Of a stretch of DNA of 40,424 nucleotides, positions 25,948 to 34,440 are shown in pieces; the first letter of the stretch is position 1; each line of letters opens with the position of its first letter. The notes beneath the pieces were generated by a model that was not told where the DNA came from, did not search any database, and worked only from the letters and a program-made list of their open reading frames with translations. Origin of the DNA: Bacteroidetes bacterium 4572_128 (GTDB taxonomy: Bacteria > Bacteroidota > Bacteroidia > Bacteroidales > 4572-128); contig NBLL01000012.1 in assembly GCA_002084355.1 (NCBI GenBank), positions 1-40,424 of the forward strand. Direction: 5' to 3'. Made by a program: the position numbers and the translations under genes.

Positions 25948-27213
25948 ATGAGGAAAATTTTAATATTATTGCTATTAATAATAGCGATGGCAAGTAATAA
26001 CAACTTGCAAGCACAAAAAGAAAATCATGATTACATACCACTTTTAGACACAAATAAAACGTGGACAGAAGCTATGCGCGGAGAGTTTGGAGGTTTTGGT
26101 CTTACTACTTATTATATTCAAGATACTGTTACTTATAATGATACGTTGTATTACACATTAAATGAATGTGTGGGTTGTGCGTCGAAATATTTAAGAGAAG
26201 ACACAACAGCAAAAAAAGTATATTATAGTGGATATTACCCTGGTGCAGAAACAGGAGGGGAAGGTTTACTATACGATTTTTCTATGGAAGTAGGGGATAG
26301 TATTCTGCTTAATGATGGATATTACCACTTATTAGAAGATAAACAAATTGAAAATATATTTGGTGTTGAAAGATTTGTATATTATTTAAGTTGGTACGAA
26401 GAAATGGGATATATTATTTGGATTGAAGGAATTGGTTCACTTGCAGGTATATTTGAAAACGATGAATCACCATCTCTAATGGGGATGGGAACAACCGAAT
26501 TAAATTGTTCATATCATAATGATCTTTTGATTTATCAATCAAATTCTTCTTCAATTTACGGTTGCAATTTTGAGATAGATCCATACCCACCTGTTATAGA
26601 ACAGGTATTTGGTGCGTATAACAGTACAGTATTTATAGATGAATATATTAATATTTCCATTTATATATACGATGAGTATATCTATATGGGAGGAGATATG
26701 AATGACTTAAATATTGAAATGACATTTGTTACACCAAATGGTAACAATTACTATTTTAGTGATTTTACATATTATGCTGAATCAATATATTGGTATGGGG
26801 GGCAAATACAAGGTTTTAATAATGAAGTTGGTCATTGGTATTTATCAAATATTTATGTGGAAGACCTGCAAAATAATGTCACAGAAGTATCATATACTCT
26901 TGAAAATACACCTATAAAATTTTATGTACAGGATACAACTACTAGCATAAATAAAATAATAAATAATAAATTTTTAATTTTTCCAAACCCCGCAGAGCAA
27001 TTTATTTTTATAAATGTAGATAATATTAATGCTTTAGAATATACCATTAAGATATGTAATATTTTTGGAAAAACAGTAAGAAAAGAAAGTAAAAAGAATA
27101 AAAATGATAAAAGAATAGCATTTGATATTTCTGAATATCAATCAGGAATTTATTTTATTAAAATAATTGCTGATAACAAAATTTTATTTTCAAATAAATT
27201 TTTAAAAAAATAA
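25948..27213 (+). CDS. Secreted protein with type IX secretion (type A) C-terminal sorting domain
   Basis: 421 residues with a signal peptide (MRKILILLLLIIAMASNNNL, cleaved near QAQ). The central part, rich in tyrosine, glycine and acidic residues (residues 25-330), has no family I recognise. It opens with DYIPLLDTNKTWTEAMRGEF, a beginning common in Bacteroidota surface proteins, and has cysteine pairs (ECVGCAS, NCSYH, YGCNF). The last 85 residues are a type A sorting domain: FLIFPNPAEQFIFINV, CNIFGKTVRKES, FDISEYQSGIYFIKI. The product should cross the outer membrane by T9SS and stay at the cell surface or be released. G/C content is visibly higher than in neighbouring genes. Large repeat arrays isolate it on both sides. 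Confidence 0.88.
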   Translation: MRKILILLLLIIAMASNNNLQAQKENHDYIPLLDTNKTWTEAMRGEFGGFGLTTYYIQDTVTYNDTLYYTLNECVGCASKYLREDTTAKKVYYSGYYPGAETGGEGLLYDFSMEVGDSILLNDGYYHLLEDKQIENIFGVERFVYYLSWYEEMGYIIWIEGIGSLAGIFENDESPSLMGMGTTELNCSYHNDLLIYQSNSSSIYGCNFEIDPYPPVIEQVFGAYNSTVFIDEYINISIYIYDEYIYMGGDMNDLNIEMTFVTPNGNNYYFSDFTYYAESIYWYGGQIQGFNNEVGHWYLSNIYVEDLQNNVTEVSYTLENTPIKFYVQDTTTSINKIINNKFLIFPNPAEQFIFINVDNINALEYTIKICNIFGKTVRKESKKNKNDKRIAFDISEYQSGIYFIKIIADNKILFSNKFLKK

Positions 27214-27224
27214 ATTTTTTAAAT

Positions 27225-27870
27225 GAAAAAAACAAACAAAATTTTTTTCAAAAAACATCCAAAATTTTAAATATTTTAATTTCAAAATAAAAAAAATTTT
27301 TTTCATAATTTGCCCAAAATTTTAAATATTTTAATTTCAAAATAAAAAATTTTTTTTCAAATTCGCCCAAAATTTTAATGTTTTTTTAATTTCAATTAAA
27401 AAAAATTTTTTTAAAAATTCGTGAAAATTTTAATGTTTTTTAATTTTAAAATAAAAAATTTTTCAAAATTCGCCCAAAATTTTAATGTTTTTTAATTTCA
27501 ATTAAAAAAAATTTTTTTAAAAAACGCCCAAAATTTTAATATTTTTTAATTTCAAAATAAAAAAAATTTTTTTCAAAATTCGCCCAAAATTTTAATATTT
27601 TTTAATTTCAATTAAAAAAAATTTTTTTCAAAATTCGCCCAAAATTTTAATATTTTAATTTCAATTAAAAAAATTTTTTTCAAAAAATGCCCAAAATTTT
27701 AAAATTTTAATTTCAATTAAAAAAAATTTTTTCAAAATTCGTCCAAAATTTTAATGTTTTTAAAAATTAAATTAAAAAACAATTGGTTTATTTGAAAAAA
27801 TAAACCTCCATTTTAATAAAATGGAGGTTTGTAAAATAAAAATTTTGGACGATTTTTGAAAATTTTTTTA
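27225..27870. repeat. Intergenic AT repeat array, about ten units
   Basis: The 27214-27878 gap is a regular array. Cores of the form CGCCCAAAATTTTAAT fall near 27258, 27313, 27366, 27420, 27472, 27526, 27581, 27636, 27689 and 27741, a spacing of 52-55 bp, each followed by TTTAATTTCAATTAAA and A/T tracts. After the hairpin at 27802-27830 the last unit is inverted (AAAATTTTGGACGATTTTTG). No gene is seen. Confidence 0.85.
27802..27830 (-). terminator. Rho-independent terminator-like hairpin
   Basis: A perfect 13-bp stem AAACCTCCATTTT with a 3-base loop. It lies 49 bp beyond the stop of the CphA-like gene and is followed on the minus strand by a T-rich run. It also resembles the ACCTCC stems of the 25.2-25.6 kb cluster. 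Confidence 0.55.
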
Positions 27871-27878
27871 TTTAAAAT

Positions 27879-29936
27879 TTATTCATATTTGAATAAAATT
27901 TCTTTCAAATAAATTTTTATATTTTCTAAAATTAAATCATCGATGTTTTCATCTTCTAAAACAATTTTTTTAGATAAAATTTCACCGTTTTTTGAAAGAA
28001 TTAACTCATTAACAAAATTTCCATTTTGTTTTCTTATTTCTTTCACTTGTTTTTTTAACCTTTCAATCTCACCTTGCAAAGAAGAAATAATTTTTAAAAC
28101 TTTTTTATCTTTTATATTTTTTATAGAAATTTTTTCTGCTTCAGTTTTTTCTATAATTTCATTATCTTCTAATTTTCTTTCAGTAATTTCTAAAAGATAA
28201 CCGTTTTTCAAAATATCTCTTTTTAAGATTTCTTCTCCACAATTTGCTTTATTTAAAATTGCAAGATCTAATCCTTCGTGCCAAATACCATCATCATATA
28301 TATTATCACTTGTATGATTGAAAATAGCAATATCTAATTTTGGGTTTCTTAATAAAATAGAACTATTCGTGTCATGATATTTGTTTTTTGTAAAAAAACT
28401 ACCATTAAAATAAACTCCATCTTTTCTAAGACTACCAACTTCTAAGTCTTCTTTATATTCTTTCAATTTATTTTCAATTTTATTAAATAAATCGTCAGAA
28501 ATATTATTTCCTGCAATAATTGGTATTCTTCCATTTTTGAAAAAATGATTCATAATTTTTTCCGGAATATCTACTGTTCCACCTTCAGCAGGTGCTAAGT
28601 GCATAAAAACTCCTGGTCCAGCATTAATTTCAATAATACCAAAATCACCGTCAGTCCAAGGTTTAGAAATATCTTTCGCAAGAACATCTATTCCCATAGT
28701 TGTTACGTGGAAAAAACGAGCAATATTTTCAACCATCTTTATATTTTCCGGATGAATTTCGTCGGTAACATTTATAGAAACACCACCAGCAGAAATATTT
28801 GCAACTCGACGAAGTATAATTTCTTCATCTTTTTCAGGAACAGCGTCTTTCGTTAGACCTTGCAATTTTAAAAAATCTGTCATATCTTCATCAAGATGAA
28901 TTTTTGCAAGAGGAGAACGTGCATTATCAAGACGTACTTCCTTAGAATTTTCTATTGCAATTAATTCTTCAATTGTATTCGCTCCATCTCCAATAACATA
29001 AGCAGGAATTCTTTTTAAAGTAGCAGCGTGTTTTCCGCCAACTGTCAAAATCCTATGGTCATAACCGTAAATTTGCTGTTGAACTAATGCACCTTCGAAA
29101 GCAACACCTTCTGCTTTTTTAATATTATTAAATGCTTTTTTTACTTCTTCGATAGATTCTATTCCTGTCGTAACACCTTGTCCTTTATGTCCCGCAACAG
29201 GTTTAACAACAACTGGAAAACCAAGAATTTTTGCTTCTTCTAATATTTCTTCTTCTTCGAAACAATTTTTACCTTTTGGAGTTGGAAAACCACACATTTC
29301 AAGGAAATCTCCAACCATATCTTTATAAGAAGTAAATTCAGTGTCTTTTATTCCATCTGTGTGGAAAATCGTTGAACGTCCTCTGCGTTGTTTTTTTCCA
29401 TAACCCCATTGAAATTGGTTTTCTTCATACAAAAAATGAACAGGAATATTCTTTTTAATTCCTCCTTCTACAAGAGAATAAATTGTCGGTCCACCATAAA
29501 TTGTTTTATTAAAAACTTCCTGCAGATTTTCAAATTCTTTATCAAAATCAAAAGTTTCATCACTTTTGTTCATCGCAATAAACCAATCAGAAACAAATAA
29601 AATACAATCTTTAGATAAATTTTTATCTAAATCTTCTATCGCAATAGTCCATTCTTCTCCATCTTTTGTAATAGCATATTTTCCAACAAATAAATTCATA
29701 TCCATTTTGAAAACTGCACTAAGAATATCAGCAAACAAATCAACGACACTACTTGGATAATTTTCTTCTAAATGTGGAAGTTTTTCAATAACCTGATTTT
29801 TATAAAATTCAACATCTTGGCCTTCTTCATCTATGAATAAATTAAAAACCATAGCTCTTTTATCCAAATAAAAATTTGGACCAGAATAAGAATAAAATTT
29901 GTGTGCATAAAAATCTAAATTCTCTTTTTTCTTCAT
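27879..29936 (-). CDS. Cyanophycin-synthetase-like ATP-grasp ligase with degenerate Mur-ligase module
   Basis: 685 residues with the layout of CphA. An N-terminal domain (1-145) leads to IYGGPTIYSLVEGGIKKNIP and FQWGYGKKQRRGRSTIF. A full ATP-grasp domain follows: FPVVVKPVAGHKGQGVTTGI at 240-259, GKHAATLKRIPAYVIGDGAN near 301-320, and metal ligands in MGIDVLAKD and FGIIEINAGPG near 432-442. In CphA the next step is a Mur ligase with P-loop GTNGKTTT. Here the equivalent reads IPIIAGNNISDD (471-482), so the ATP site is lost, though later strands (LRKDGVYFNGSF, NPKLDIAIFNHTSDNI) persist. A coiled coil ends the protein. It probably forms one kind of peptide bond, perhaps like CphA2; the substrate is unknown. 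No cyanophycinase is nearby. Confidence 0.8.
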   Translation of the reverse strand: MKKKENLDFYAHKFYSYSGPNFYLDKRAMVFNLFIDEEGQDVEFYKNQVIEKLPHLEENYPSSVVDLFADILSAVFKMDMNLFVGKYAITKDGEEWTIAIEDLDKNLSKDCILFVSDWFIAMNKSDETFDFDKEFENLQEVFNKTIYGGPTIYSLVEGGIKKNIPVHFLYEENQFQWGYGKKQRRGRSTIFHTDGIKDTEFTSYKDMVGDFLEMCGFPTPKGKNCFEEEEILEEAKILGFPVVVKPVAGHKGQGVTTGIESIEEVKKAFNNIKKAEGVAFEGALVQQQIYGYDHRILTVGGKHAATLKRIPAYVIGDGANTIEELIAIENSKEVRLDNARSPLAKIHLDEDMTDFLKLQGLTKDAVPEKDEEIILRRVANISAGGVSINVTDEIHPENIKMVENIARFFHVTTMGIDVLAKDISKPWTDGDFGIIEINAGPGVFMHLAPAEGGTVDIPEKIMNHFFKNGRIPIIAGNNISDDLFNKIENKLKEYKEDLEVGSLRKDGVYFNGSFFTKNKYHDTNSSILLRNPKLDIAIFNHTSDNIYDDGIWHEGLDLAILNKANCGEEILKRDILKNGYLLEITERKLEDNEIIEKTEAEKISIKNIKDKKVLKIISSLQGEIERLKKQVKEIRKQNGNFVNELILSKNGEILSKKIVLEDENIDDLILENIKIYLKEILFKYE

Positions 29937-29999
29937 TATTTTTTTATTAATTTTTTGAAAAAATTTTTACAAAAAAACAAAAAATTTAATAAAAAATAT

Positions 30000-30007
30000 T
30001 ATTTTTG
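30000..30007 (+). promoter_or_regulatory. -7 promoter box TATTTTTG
   Basis: Exact TAnnTTTG match, 24 bp before the ATG of cheW; probably drives cheW and the closely following mqnB. Confidence 0.4.
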
Positions 30008-30031
30008 ATAAAAAAAAATAAAAAAAATTAA

Positions 30032-30529
30032 ATGGAAAATAATTCTATAAAAGAAAGTAGGTCTTATTTATCTTTTAAACTTGGAGATGAGTTTTTTGCG
30101 TCGCATATAAGTAAAGTTTTAAGTATAATTTCTATGAGTAAAATAGTGAAAATTCCTCATACAGCTGATTATATCGCAGGAGTGATTAATCTAAGAGGTA
30201 ATGTTTTACCAATAATTGATGTAAGAACAAAATTTGGAATGGACAAAATTAAAAAAACAAAAGAAACTTGCATAATTGTTCTTAACATAGAAATAGACGA
30301 TGAAGAAATTGAATTGGGAGCATTAGTAGATTCTGTAAATGAAGTTTTTGAAATAGATAAAAATAAAATTCAAAAGCTTCCGAAAATGGGAAAAAAAAAT
30401 AAATCAAAATTTATTAAAGGTATGATAAAAAAAGATGAAAATTTTATTATGCTTCTGGATATGGATAAAATATTTGCTATAGATGAAATTTTAGATATTT
30501 CAAATAAAGCAAAAAATCATAAAAAATAA
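30032..30529 (+). CDS. cheW: CheW-like chemotaxis adaptor protein
   Basis: 165 residues, one CheW domain: YLSFKLGDEFFASHISKVLS, VKIPHTADYIAGVINLRGNV (the conserved INLRG), LPIIDVRTKFGM, and a C-terminal GMIKKDENFIMLLDMDKIF. CheW links chemoreceptors to the kinase CheA. No receptor, CheA or CheY lies in the window, so it is an orphan here and may serve a distant array. It is followed six bases later by mqnB, probably on the same transcript. Confidence 0.92.
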   Translation: MENNSIKESRSYLSFKLGDEFFASHISKVLSIISMSKIVKIPHTADYIAGVINLRGNVLPIIDVRTKFGMDKIKKTKETCIIVLNIEIDDEEIELGALVDSVNEVFEIDKNKIQKLPKMGKKNKSKFIKGMIKKDENFIMLLDMDKIFAIDEILDISNKAKNHKK

Positions 30530-30535
30530 AATTAT

Positions 30536-31186
30536 TTGAAAAATATAAAAATTTTAATCGTTTCAGCAACAGAATTAGAAATTAGTTTTTTTAAAAAAGA
30601 ACTAAAAAAGAACAATAATAATTCGGTAGAAATTTTAATTACAGGAATAGGAGGTATTTTTACGACTTATTTTTTAACAAAAATTTTATCAAAAGAAAAA
30701 TATGACATAATAATAAATCTTGGAATTGCCGGAAGTTTTGATGAAAATTTGAAAATCGGAGAAGTTGTTGAAGTTGTTGAAGATGAATTTGCAGATTTAG
30801 GAATAGAAAATAAAGAAAAATTTTTTACTTTATTTGATATGAAATTTATAGATAAAAATAGTTTTCCATTTAAAAATGGAAAAATAATAAATAAAAATAA
30901 TTTTTTTAAAAATTTAAATTTAAAAAAGGTAAAAGCAATTACTGTAAATAAAGCAAGCGGAAATCTAAAAAATATCAAAAAAATAAAGGGGAAATTTTCT
31001 CCACAAATAGAAACTATGGAAGGAGCATTTTTCTTTTTTGTTTGTAAAATGGAAAATCAAAAATGTTTACAATTACGTAGTATTTCTAATCTCGTAGAAG
31101 AACGAAATAAAAAAAATTGGAATATTCATAAGGCTGTAAAAAATTTAAATAAAATTTTAGAAAATTTAATTATTAAAAATTCCTAA
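30536..31186 (+). CDS. mqnB: Futalosine hydrolase
   Basis: 216 residues of the nucleoside phosphorylase fold. LITGIGGIFTTYFLTKILSK forms the substrate/phosphate-site loop, and IIINLGIAGSFDENLKIGEV is the core strand. The C-terminal METMEGAFFFFVCK holds the ribose-binding glutamates and is followed by the MqnB-type ISNLVEERNKKNWNIHKAVK. The enzyme splits futalosine to dehypoxanthine futalosine and hypoxanthine in the alternative menaquinone pathway. Start is TTG (TTGAAAAATATA); no in-frame ATG fits better. Residues around 90-150 are lysine- and phenylalanine-rich and less conserved. Confidence 0.88.
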   Translation: MKNIKILIVSATELEISFFKKELKKNNNNSVEILITGIGGIFTTYFLTKILSKEKYDIIINLGIAGSFDENLKIGEVVEVVEDEFADLGIENKEKFFTLFDMKFIDKNSFPFKNGKIINKNNFFKNLNLKKVKAITVNKASGNLKNIKKIKGKFSPQIETMEGAFFFFVCKMENQKCLQLRSISNLVEERNKKNWNIHKAVKNLNKILENLIIKNS

Positions 31187-31188
31187 AA

Positions 31189-31461
31189 TCAAAAGTAATA
31201 AAAAACATATAAAAGAGGAATCAAACTGATTAAAAATAATAAAAAATATATAATAATAAATATTTTTTTTATGCTTTTTTTCCTAAAAATCATGAAAATA
31301 CTTATTATTATTAATAATATATTATTTAGTAAAAAAAAATAAAAATTATTTTTTAATATTATTTTCAGCATTAAAATTGCAAATCTATTATGAAAAATAA
31401 TTATCCATAAACTTGCAGTAATAATACTTATTACATTCAATATTTTTATAATTATATTCAT
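31189..31461 (-). CDS. Small hypothetical membrane protein
   Basis: 90 residues forming two to three hydrophobic segments (ILNVISIITASLWIIIF, FFLLNNILLIIISIFMIF, IFIIIYFLLFLISLIPLLYV) separated by short basic loops. I recognise no family. It converges on mqnB with a two-base gap. The open frame upstream on the same strand (31388-31573) is not convincing. In such AT-rich DNA isoleucine/leucine-rich frames can arise by chance, so its reality is uncertain. Confidence 0.4.
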   Translation of the reverse strand: MNIIIKILNVISIITASLWIIIFHNRFAILMLKIILKNNFYFFLLNNILLIIISIFMIFRKKSIKKIFIIIYFLLFLISLIPLLYVFYYF

Positions 31462-31652
31462 AAATTATTTTTATATTATTTAATAATTTTATTTTTATAA
31501 TTATAAAAAATATTTTTGAAATTAAATTTGTAAATTTTTTTATTCCTAAAATATACAAAATTTTTTCATTCATAATGAAATATGATTTTTATGTCTTTTT
31601 ATAAAAAAATTTTTTTTTCAAAAAATGACGTTTTTTTTAAGATTTTTTGAAA

Positions 31653-32129
31653 TTAAATTATAGAAATTTTAAATTTATTTTTTTCTATTTTTATGGTCTT
31701 CATACCGACTTTTTTTCCTGCAATTATATCTCTTTCGCTGTCTCCAACAAAATAAGATTTTGAAACATCTATATTAAAACGAGAAATTGCTTTTTCTAAT
31801 AACAGACTGTCTGGTTTTCTACAAATGCAATTTTCAAAATCATTATGATGTGGACAATAATAAATTTCCTTCAAAAAAATGCCATTTTTTTCAAAAATTT
31901 TTTTTAAAAAATTATGAACTTTTTCAACATCTTTTTTTTCATAAATTCCTTTGGAAATTCCTCCTTGATTGCTAATAATTATTAATAAAAAACCGTTTTT
32001 TTGAAATTTCTTTAAATTTAAAATTACATTTTCATTTAATTTAAAATCGTCTTTTTTATAAATATAATAATGTCCGACATCATTATTTATAACACCATCT
32101 CTATCTAAAAAAATCGCTTTATTTTTCAT
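31653..32129 (-). CDS. gmhB: HAD-IIIA phosphatase, D-glycero-D-manno-heptose-1,7-bisphosphate 7-phosphatase (GmhB) family
   Basis: 158 residues. The HAD motif I is FLDRDGVINND (nucleophile D9, acid D11), motif II is IISNQGGISKG, and motif III-IV is GDSERDIIAGKKVGM. A zinc-binding loop, CPHHNDFENCICRKP, is diagnostic of GmhB-like enzymes; the motif has histidine in place of some cysteines, as is normal. GmhB dephosphorylates heptose bisphosphate for LPS core or S-layer-type glycans; related enzymes act in histidine synthesis, but no his genes are near. Its start overlaps the end of recJ by 11 bp, so the two are in one operon. Confidence 0.88.
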   Translation of the reverse strand: MKNKAIFLDRDGVINNDVGHYYIYKKDDFKLNENVILNLKKFQKNGFLLIIISNQGGISKGIYEKKDVEKVHNFLKKIFEKNGIFLKEIYYCPHHNDFENCICRKPDSLLLEKAISRFNIDVSKSYFVGDSERDIIAGKKVGMKTIKIEKNKFKISII

Positions 32130-33828
32130 TTTCTATGTCAATAATTTTAATATCTTTTAAATTTAATTCTAAACTTTTTCTATCTTGAAAACTATTTTCA
32201 ATCACTGAATAACAAATATGAAAAGATAAATCTTTTTTTATTGGTGATAAATAATTCCCCATTCCAAAACCTATAGAATTAAAAAAATTATTAGACAATT
32301 TTTTATTAATAAATTGTCCGAGATATAATTTTATATGTTCTTTTTTCTTCCCAACATTCTTAGCATTTCCCCAATTAAAGATATTTGTAGAAGCAAAAAC
32401 AGGGGACTTATTTTCTGGTCCAAAAGGTGAAAATTGCTTTAAAATTCTAAAAAATTTAGGTGTAATATCATCAAAATTAATTTTCATATCAATTTCAATT
32501 TTATCTTTTAGTTGCTCTTCAGTAATTGTTTCGGCGACTATTTTTTCAAAACGCTCTTTAAAAATTGGAATATTTTTTATTTCCAAAGTCAAACCAGCCG
32601 CGTATTTATGTCCACCAAAAGCTATAAATAAATCACTGCATTTTTCCATAGCACTATATAAATCAAAGCCATCTACAGAACGCGCCGAAGCCGTCGCAAT
32701 TCCATCGTCTGACTTTGTTAAAATTACTGTTGGACGATAATGCGTTTCTATCAAACGAGACGCAACTATTCCAATCACTCCTTTATTCCAATTTTCATCA
32801 TAAAGAACAGTAGTTTTTTTTTTATGAAATTCAAGATCTTCTTTTATAAAATGTAAAGCTTCTTTTGTAATATTTGTGTCGAGATTTTTACGAAAAACAT
32901 TAAAATCATCAATTTTATAACATATCTTTTCAGCTTTTTTTTCATTTGTTTCTGTTAACAAATGTGTCGCTTTTTTTCCTTTATCTATTCTTCCAGCAGC
33001 ATTGATTCGAGGTCCTATTCTAAAAACTATGTCAGAAATATTAATCTCTTTATTTTTTAAACCTGCAATTTTTATAATTTTTTTTAAACCAACACTTGGA
33101 TTTTCATTCAATTGTTTTAAACCAAAATATGCAAGTATGCGGTTTTCATCAATTATTTGTACTATATCAGATGCAATACTAACAACAACAAGGTCTAAAT
33201 ATTTTATCAAATTTTCAAATGGAAAATTATTTTTCTCCGAAAAAGCCTGAATTAATTTAAAACTTACACCACAACCAGATAATTCCTTAAAAGGATAATT
33301 ACAATCAGAACGTTTTGCATCTAAAATTGCCACAGCTTCCGGTAAAATATCAGCGGTTTCGTGATGGTCGCAAATGATAAAATCTAAATTATTTTTATTT
33401 GCATAATTTATTTTTTCTATCGCTTTTATTCCACAGTCCAGAGCAATTACAAGGGAAAATTTATTCTCTACGGCAAAATTTATACTTTGATAAGAAATCC
33501 CATAACCTTCTGTGTATCTGTCTGGTATATAATAATCTAAATTATTATATATTTCTTTAAAAAAAGAATAAACTAATGCTACAGAAGTTGTTCCATCCAC
33601 ATCATAATCTCCATAAATTAAAATTTTTTCTTTATTTTCTATGGCTTTTTCTATGCGTTTTACAGCTAAATCCATATCTTTCATAAGAAATGGAGAATAT
33701 AAATCTTTTAAATTTGGACGAAAGAATTTTTTTGCTTCATCGAAAGTTTTTATACCTCTTTGATACAATAAATTTGCTAAAATTTCATCAATATTTAAAC
33801 TTTTTTTTAAGTTTTCTTGAAAATCCAA
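32119..33828 (-). CDS. recJ: Single-stranded-DNA-specific 5'-3' exonuclease RecJ
   Basis: 569 residues. The DHH phosphoesterase domain has IYGDYDVDGTTS at 71-82, ALDCGIK near 129-135 and CDHHET at 153-158. DHHA1 follows with GVIGIVASRLIE, TASARSVDGFDLYSAM and FGGHKYAAG, then an OB-fold domain (FGPENKSPVF). It degrades 5' single strands in RecFOR recombination and mismatch/base-excision repair. This frame can only start at TTG 33828. Just upstream an ATG at 33839 opens MEKTWIF, the usual RecJ beginning, in the wrong frame. One more T in the T4 run (plus-strand A4, 33820-33823) would give MEKTWIFQENLKKSLNIDEI. A TATTTTTG box lies 36 bp upstream of this TTG. Confidence 0.95.
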   Translation of the reverse strand: MDFQENLKKSLNIDEILANLLYQRGIKTFDEAKKFFRPNLKDLYSPFLMKDMDLAVKRIEKAIENKEKILIYGDYDVDGTTSVALVYSFFKEIYNNLDYYIPDRYTEGYGISYQSINFAVENKFSLVIALDCGIKAIEKINYANKNNLDFIICDHHETADILPEAVAILDAKRSDCNYPFKELSGCGVSFKLIQAFSEKNNFPFENLIKYLDLVVVSIASDIVQIIDENRILAYFGLKQLNENPSVGLKKIIKIAGLKNKEINISDIVFRIGPRINAAGRIDKGKKATHLLTETNEKKAEKICYKIDDFNVFRKNLDTNITKEALHFIKEDLEFHKKKTTVLYDENWNKGVIGIVASRLIETHYRPTVILTKSDDGIATASARSVDGFDLYSAMEKCSDLFIAFGGHKYAAGLTLEIKNIPIFKERFEKIVAETITEEQLKDKIEIDMKINFDDITPKFFRILKQFSPFGPENKSPVFASTNIFNWGNAKNVGKKKEHIKLYLGQFINKKLSNNFFNSIGFGMGNYLSPIKKDLSFHICYSVIENSFQDRKSLELNLKDIKIIDIENEK

Positions 33829-33864
33829 GTTTTTTCCATAAAATTATTTTTTTGTATAAAAAAA

Positions 33865-33872
33865 CAAAAATA
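33865..33872 (-). promoter_or_regulatory. -7 promoter box TATTTTTG
   Basis: On the minus strand an exact TAnnTTTG match, 26 bp before the probable ATG of recJ at 33839; it would drive recJ and gmhB. It sits between the recJ start and the end of the lipoprotein gene. Confidence 0.4.
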
Positions 33873-33879
33873 ATAATCT

Positions 33880-34302
33880 TTATTTATAAAAAAATTTTGT
33901 ATCATCATTTTTTATCCAAAGTTCTTTTCTTGTTAGACGAGAAATCTCATATCTTATATAAATGTTTGTCTCGTCCTTTTTATAAGATAACTGCAATTTT
34001 GTTTCACCAACAAAAACCCATCTTCCATTTCTTTTAAGAATAATCCAATCGCTTAAACTATCATTTAATTGCAAAAAAGGTTCTTCAGAATTGTATTTGT
34101 CGCCGTCTTTAAATTCTATTTTCCATTTTGTATATGGGAAATAACTACGTTTTCCTGTTTTTAAATTTTCCACAAATTCCATATTCCATTTTTTTTTAAT
34201 TAAAATTTTTTTAGGAATTAAAGAAAAATATGGATCATCTTCATATCGTTTACACGAAAAGATGAAAAATATTACGAAAATAAAAAAAAATATTTTTTTC
34301 AT
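33880..34302 (-). CDS. Small lipoprotein, lipocalin-like, function unknown
   Basis: 140 residues. The lipoprotein signal peptide MKKIFFFIFVIFFIFSC places the lipidated cysteine at position 17. The mature part alternates polar and hydrophobic residues in beta-strand style (WNMEFVENLKTGKRSYFPY, TKWKIEFKDGDKYN, WVFVGETKLQLSYKKDETNI, YEISRLTRKELWIK), as in the small lipocalin-like proteins common in Bacteroidota. No catalytic motif is seen. It ends 8 bp before the recJ promoter box on the same strand and probably has its own transcript. Confidence 0.75.
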   Translation of the reverse strand: MKKIFFFIFVIFFIFSCKRYEDDPYFSLIPKKILIKKKWNMEFVENLKTGKRSYFPYTKWKIEFKDGDKYNSEEPFLQLNDSLSDWIILKRNGRWVFVGETKLQLSYKKDETNIYIRYEISRLTRKELWIKNDDTKFFYK

Positions 34303-34440
34303 ATTATTTAAAATAAATTTATTTTTTTTATGTTTAAATAAAAAACTAATTTAAATTTAAATAATTATGCCTATAATAAGTAAAAAAATTTTATTCTTTT
34401 TATTTTTTTTTTTATAAGTTATTCTGCGTTTTCGCAATTT

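Noticed and set aside
31388-31573. 61-codon minus-strand frame upstream of the small membrane protein
   Set aside because: It overlaps the 31189-31461 gene in another frame, has A/T-driven composition and no recognisable feature.
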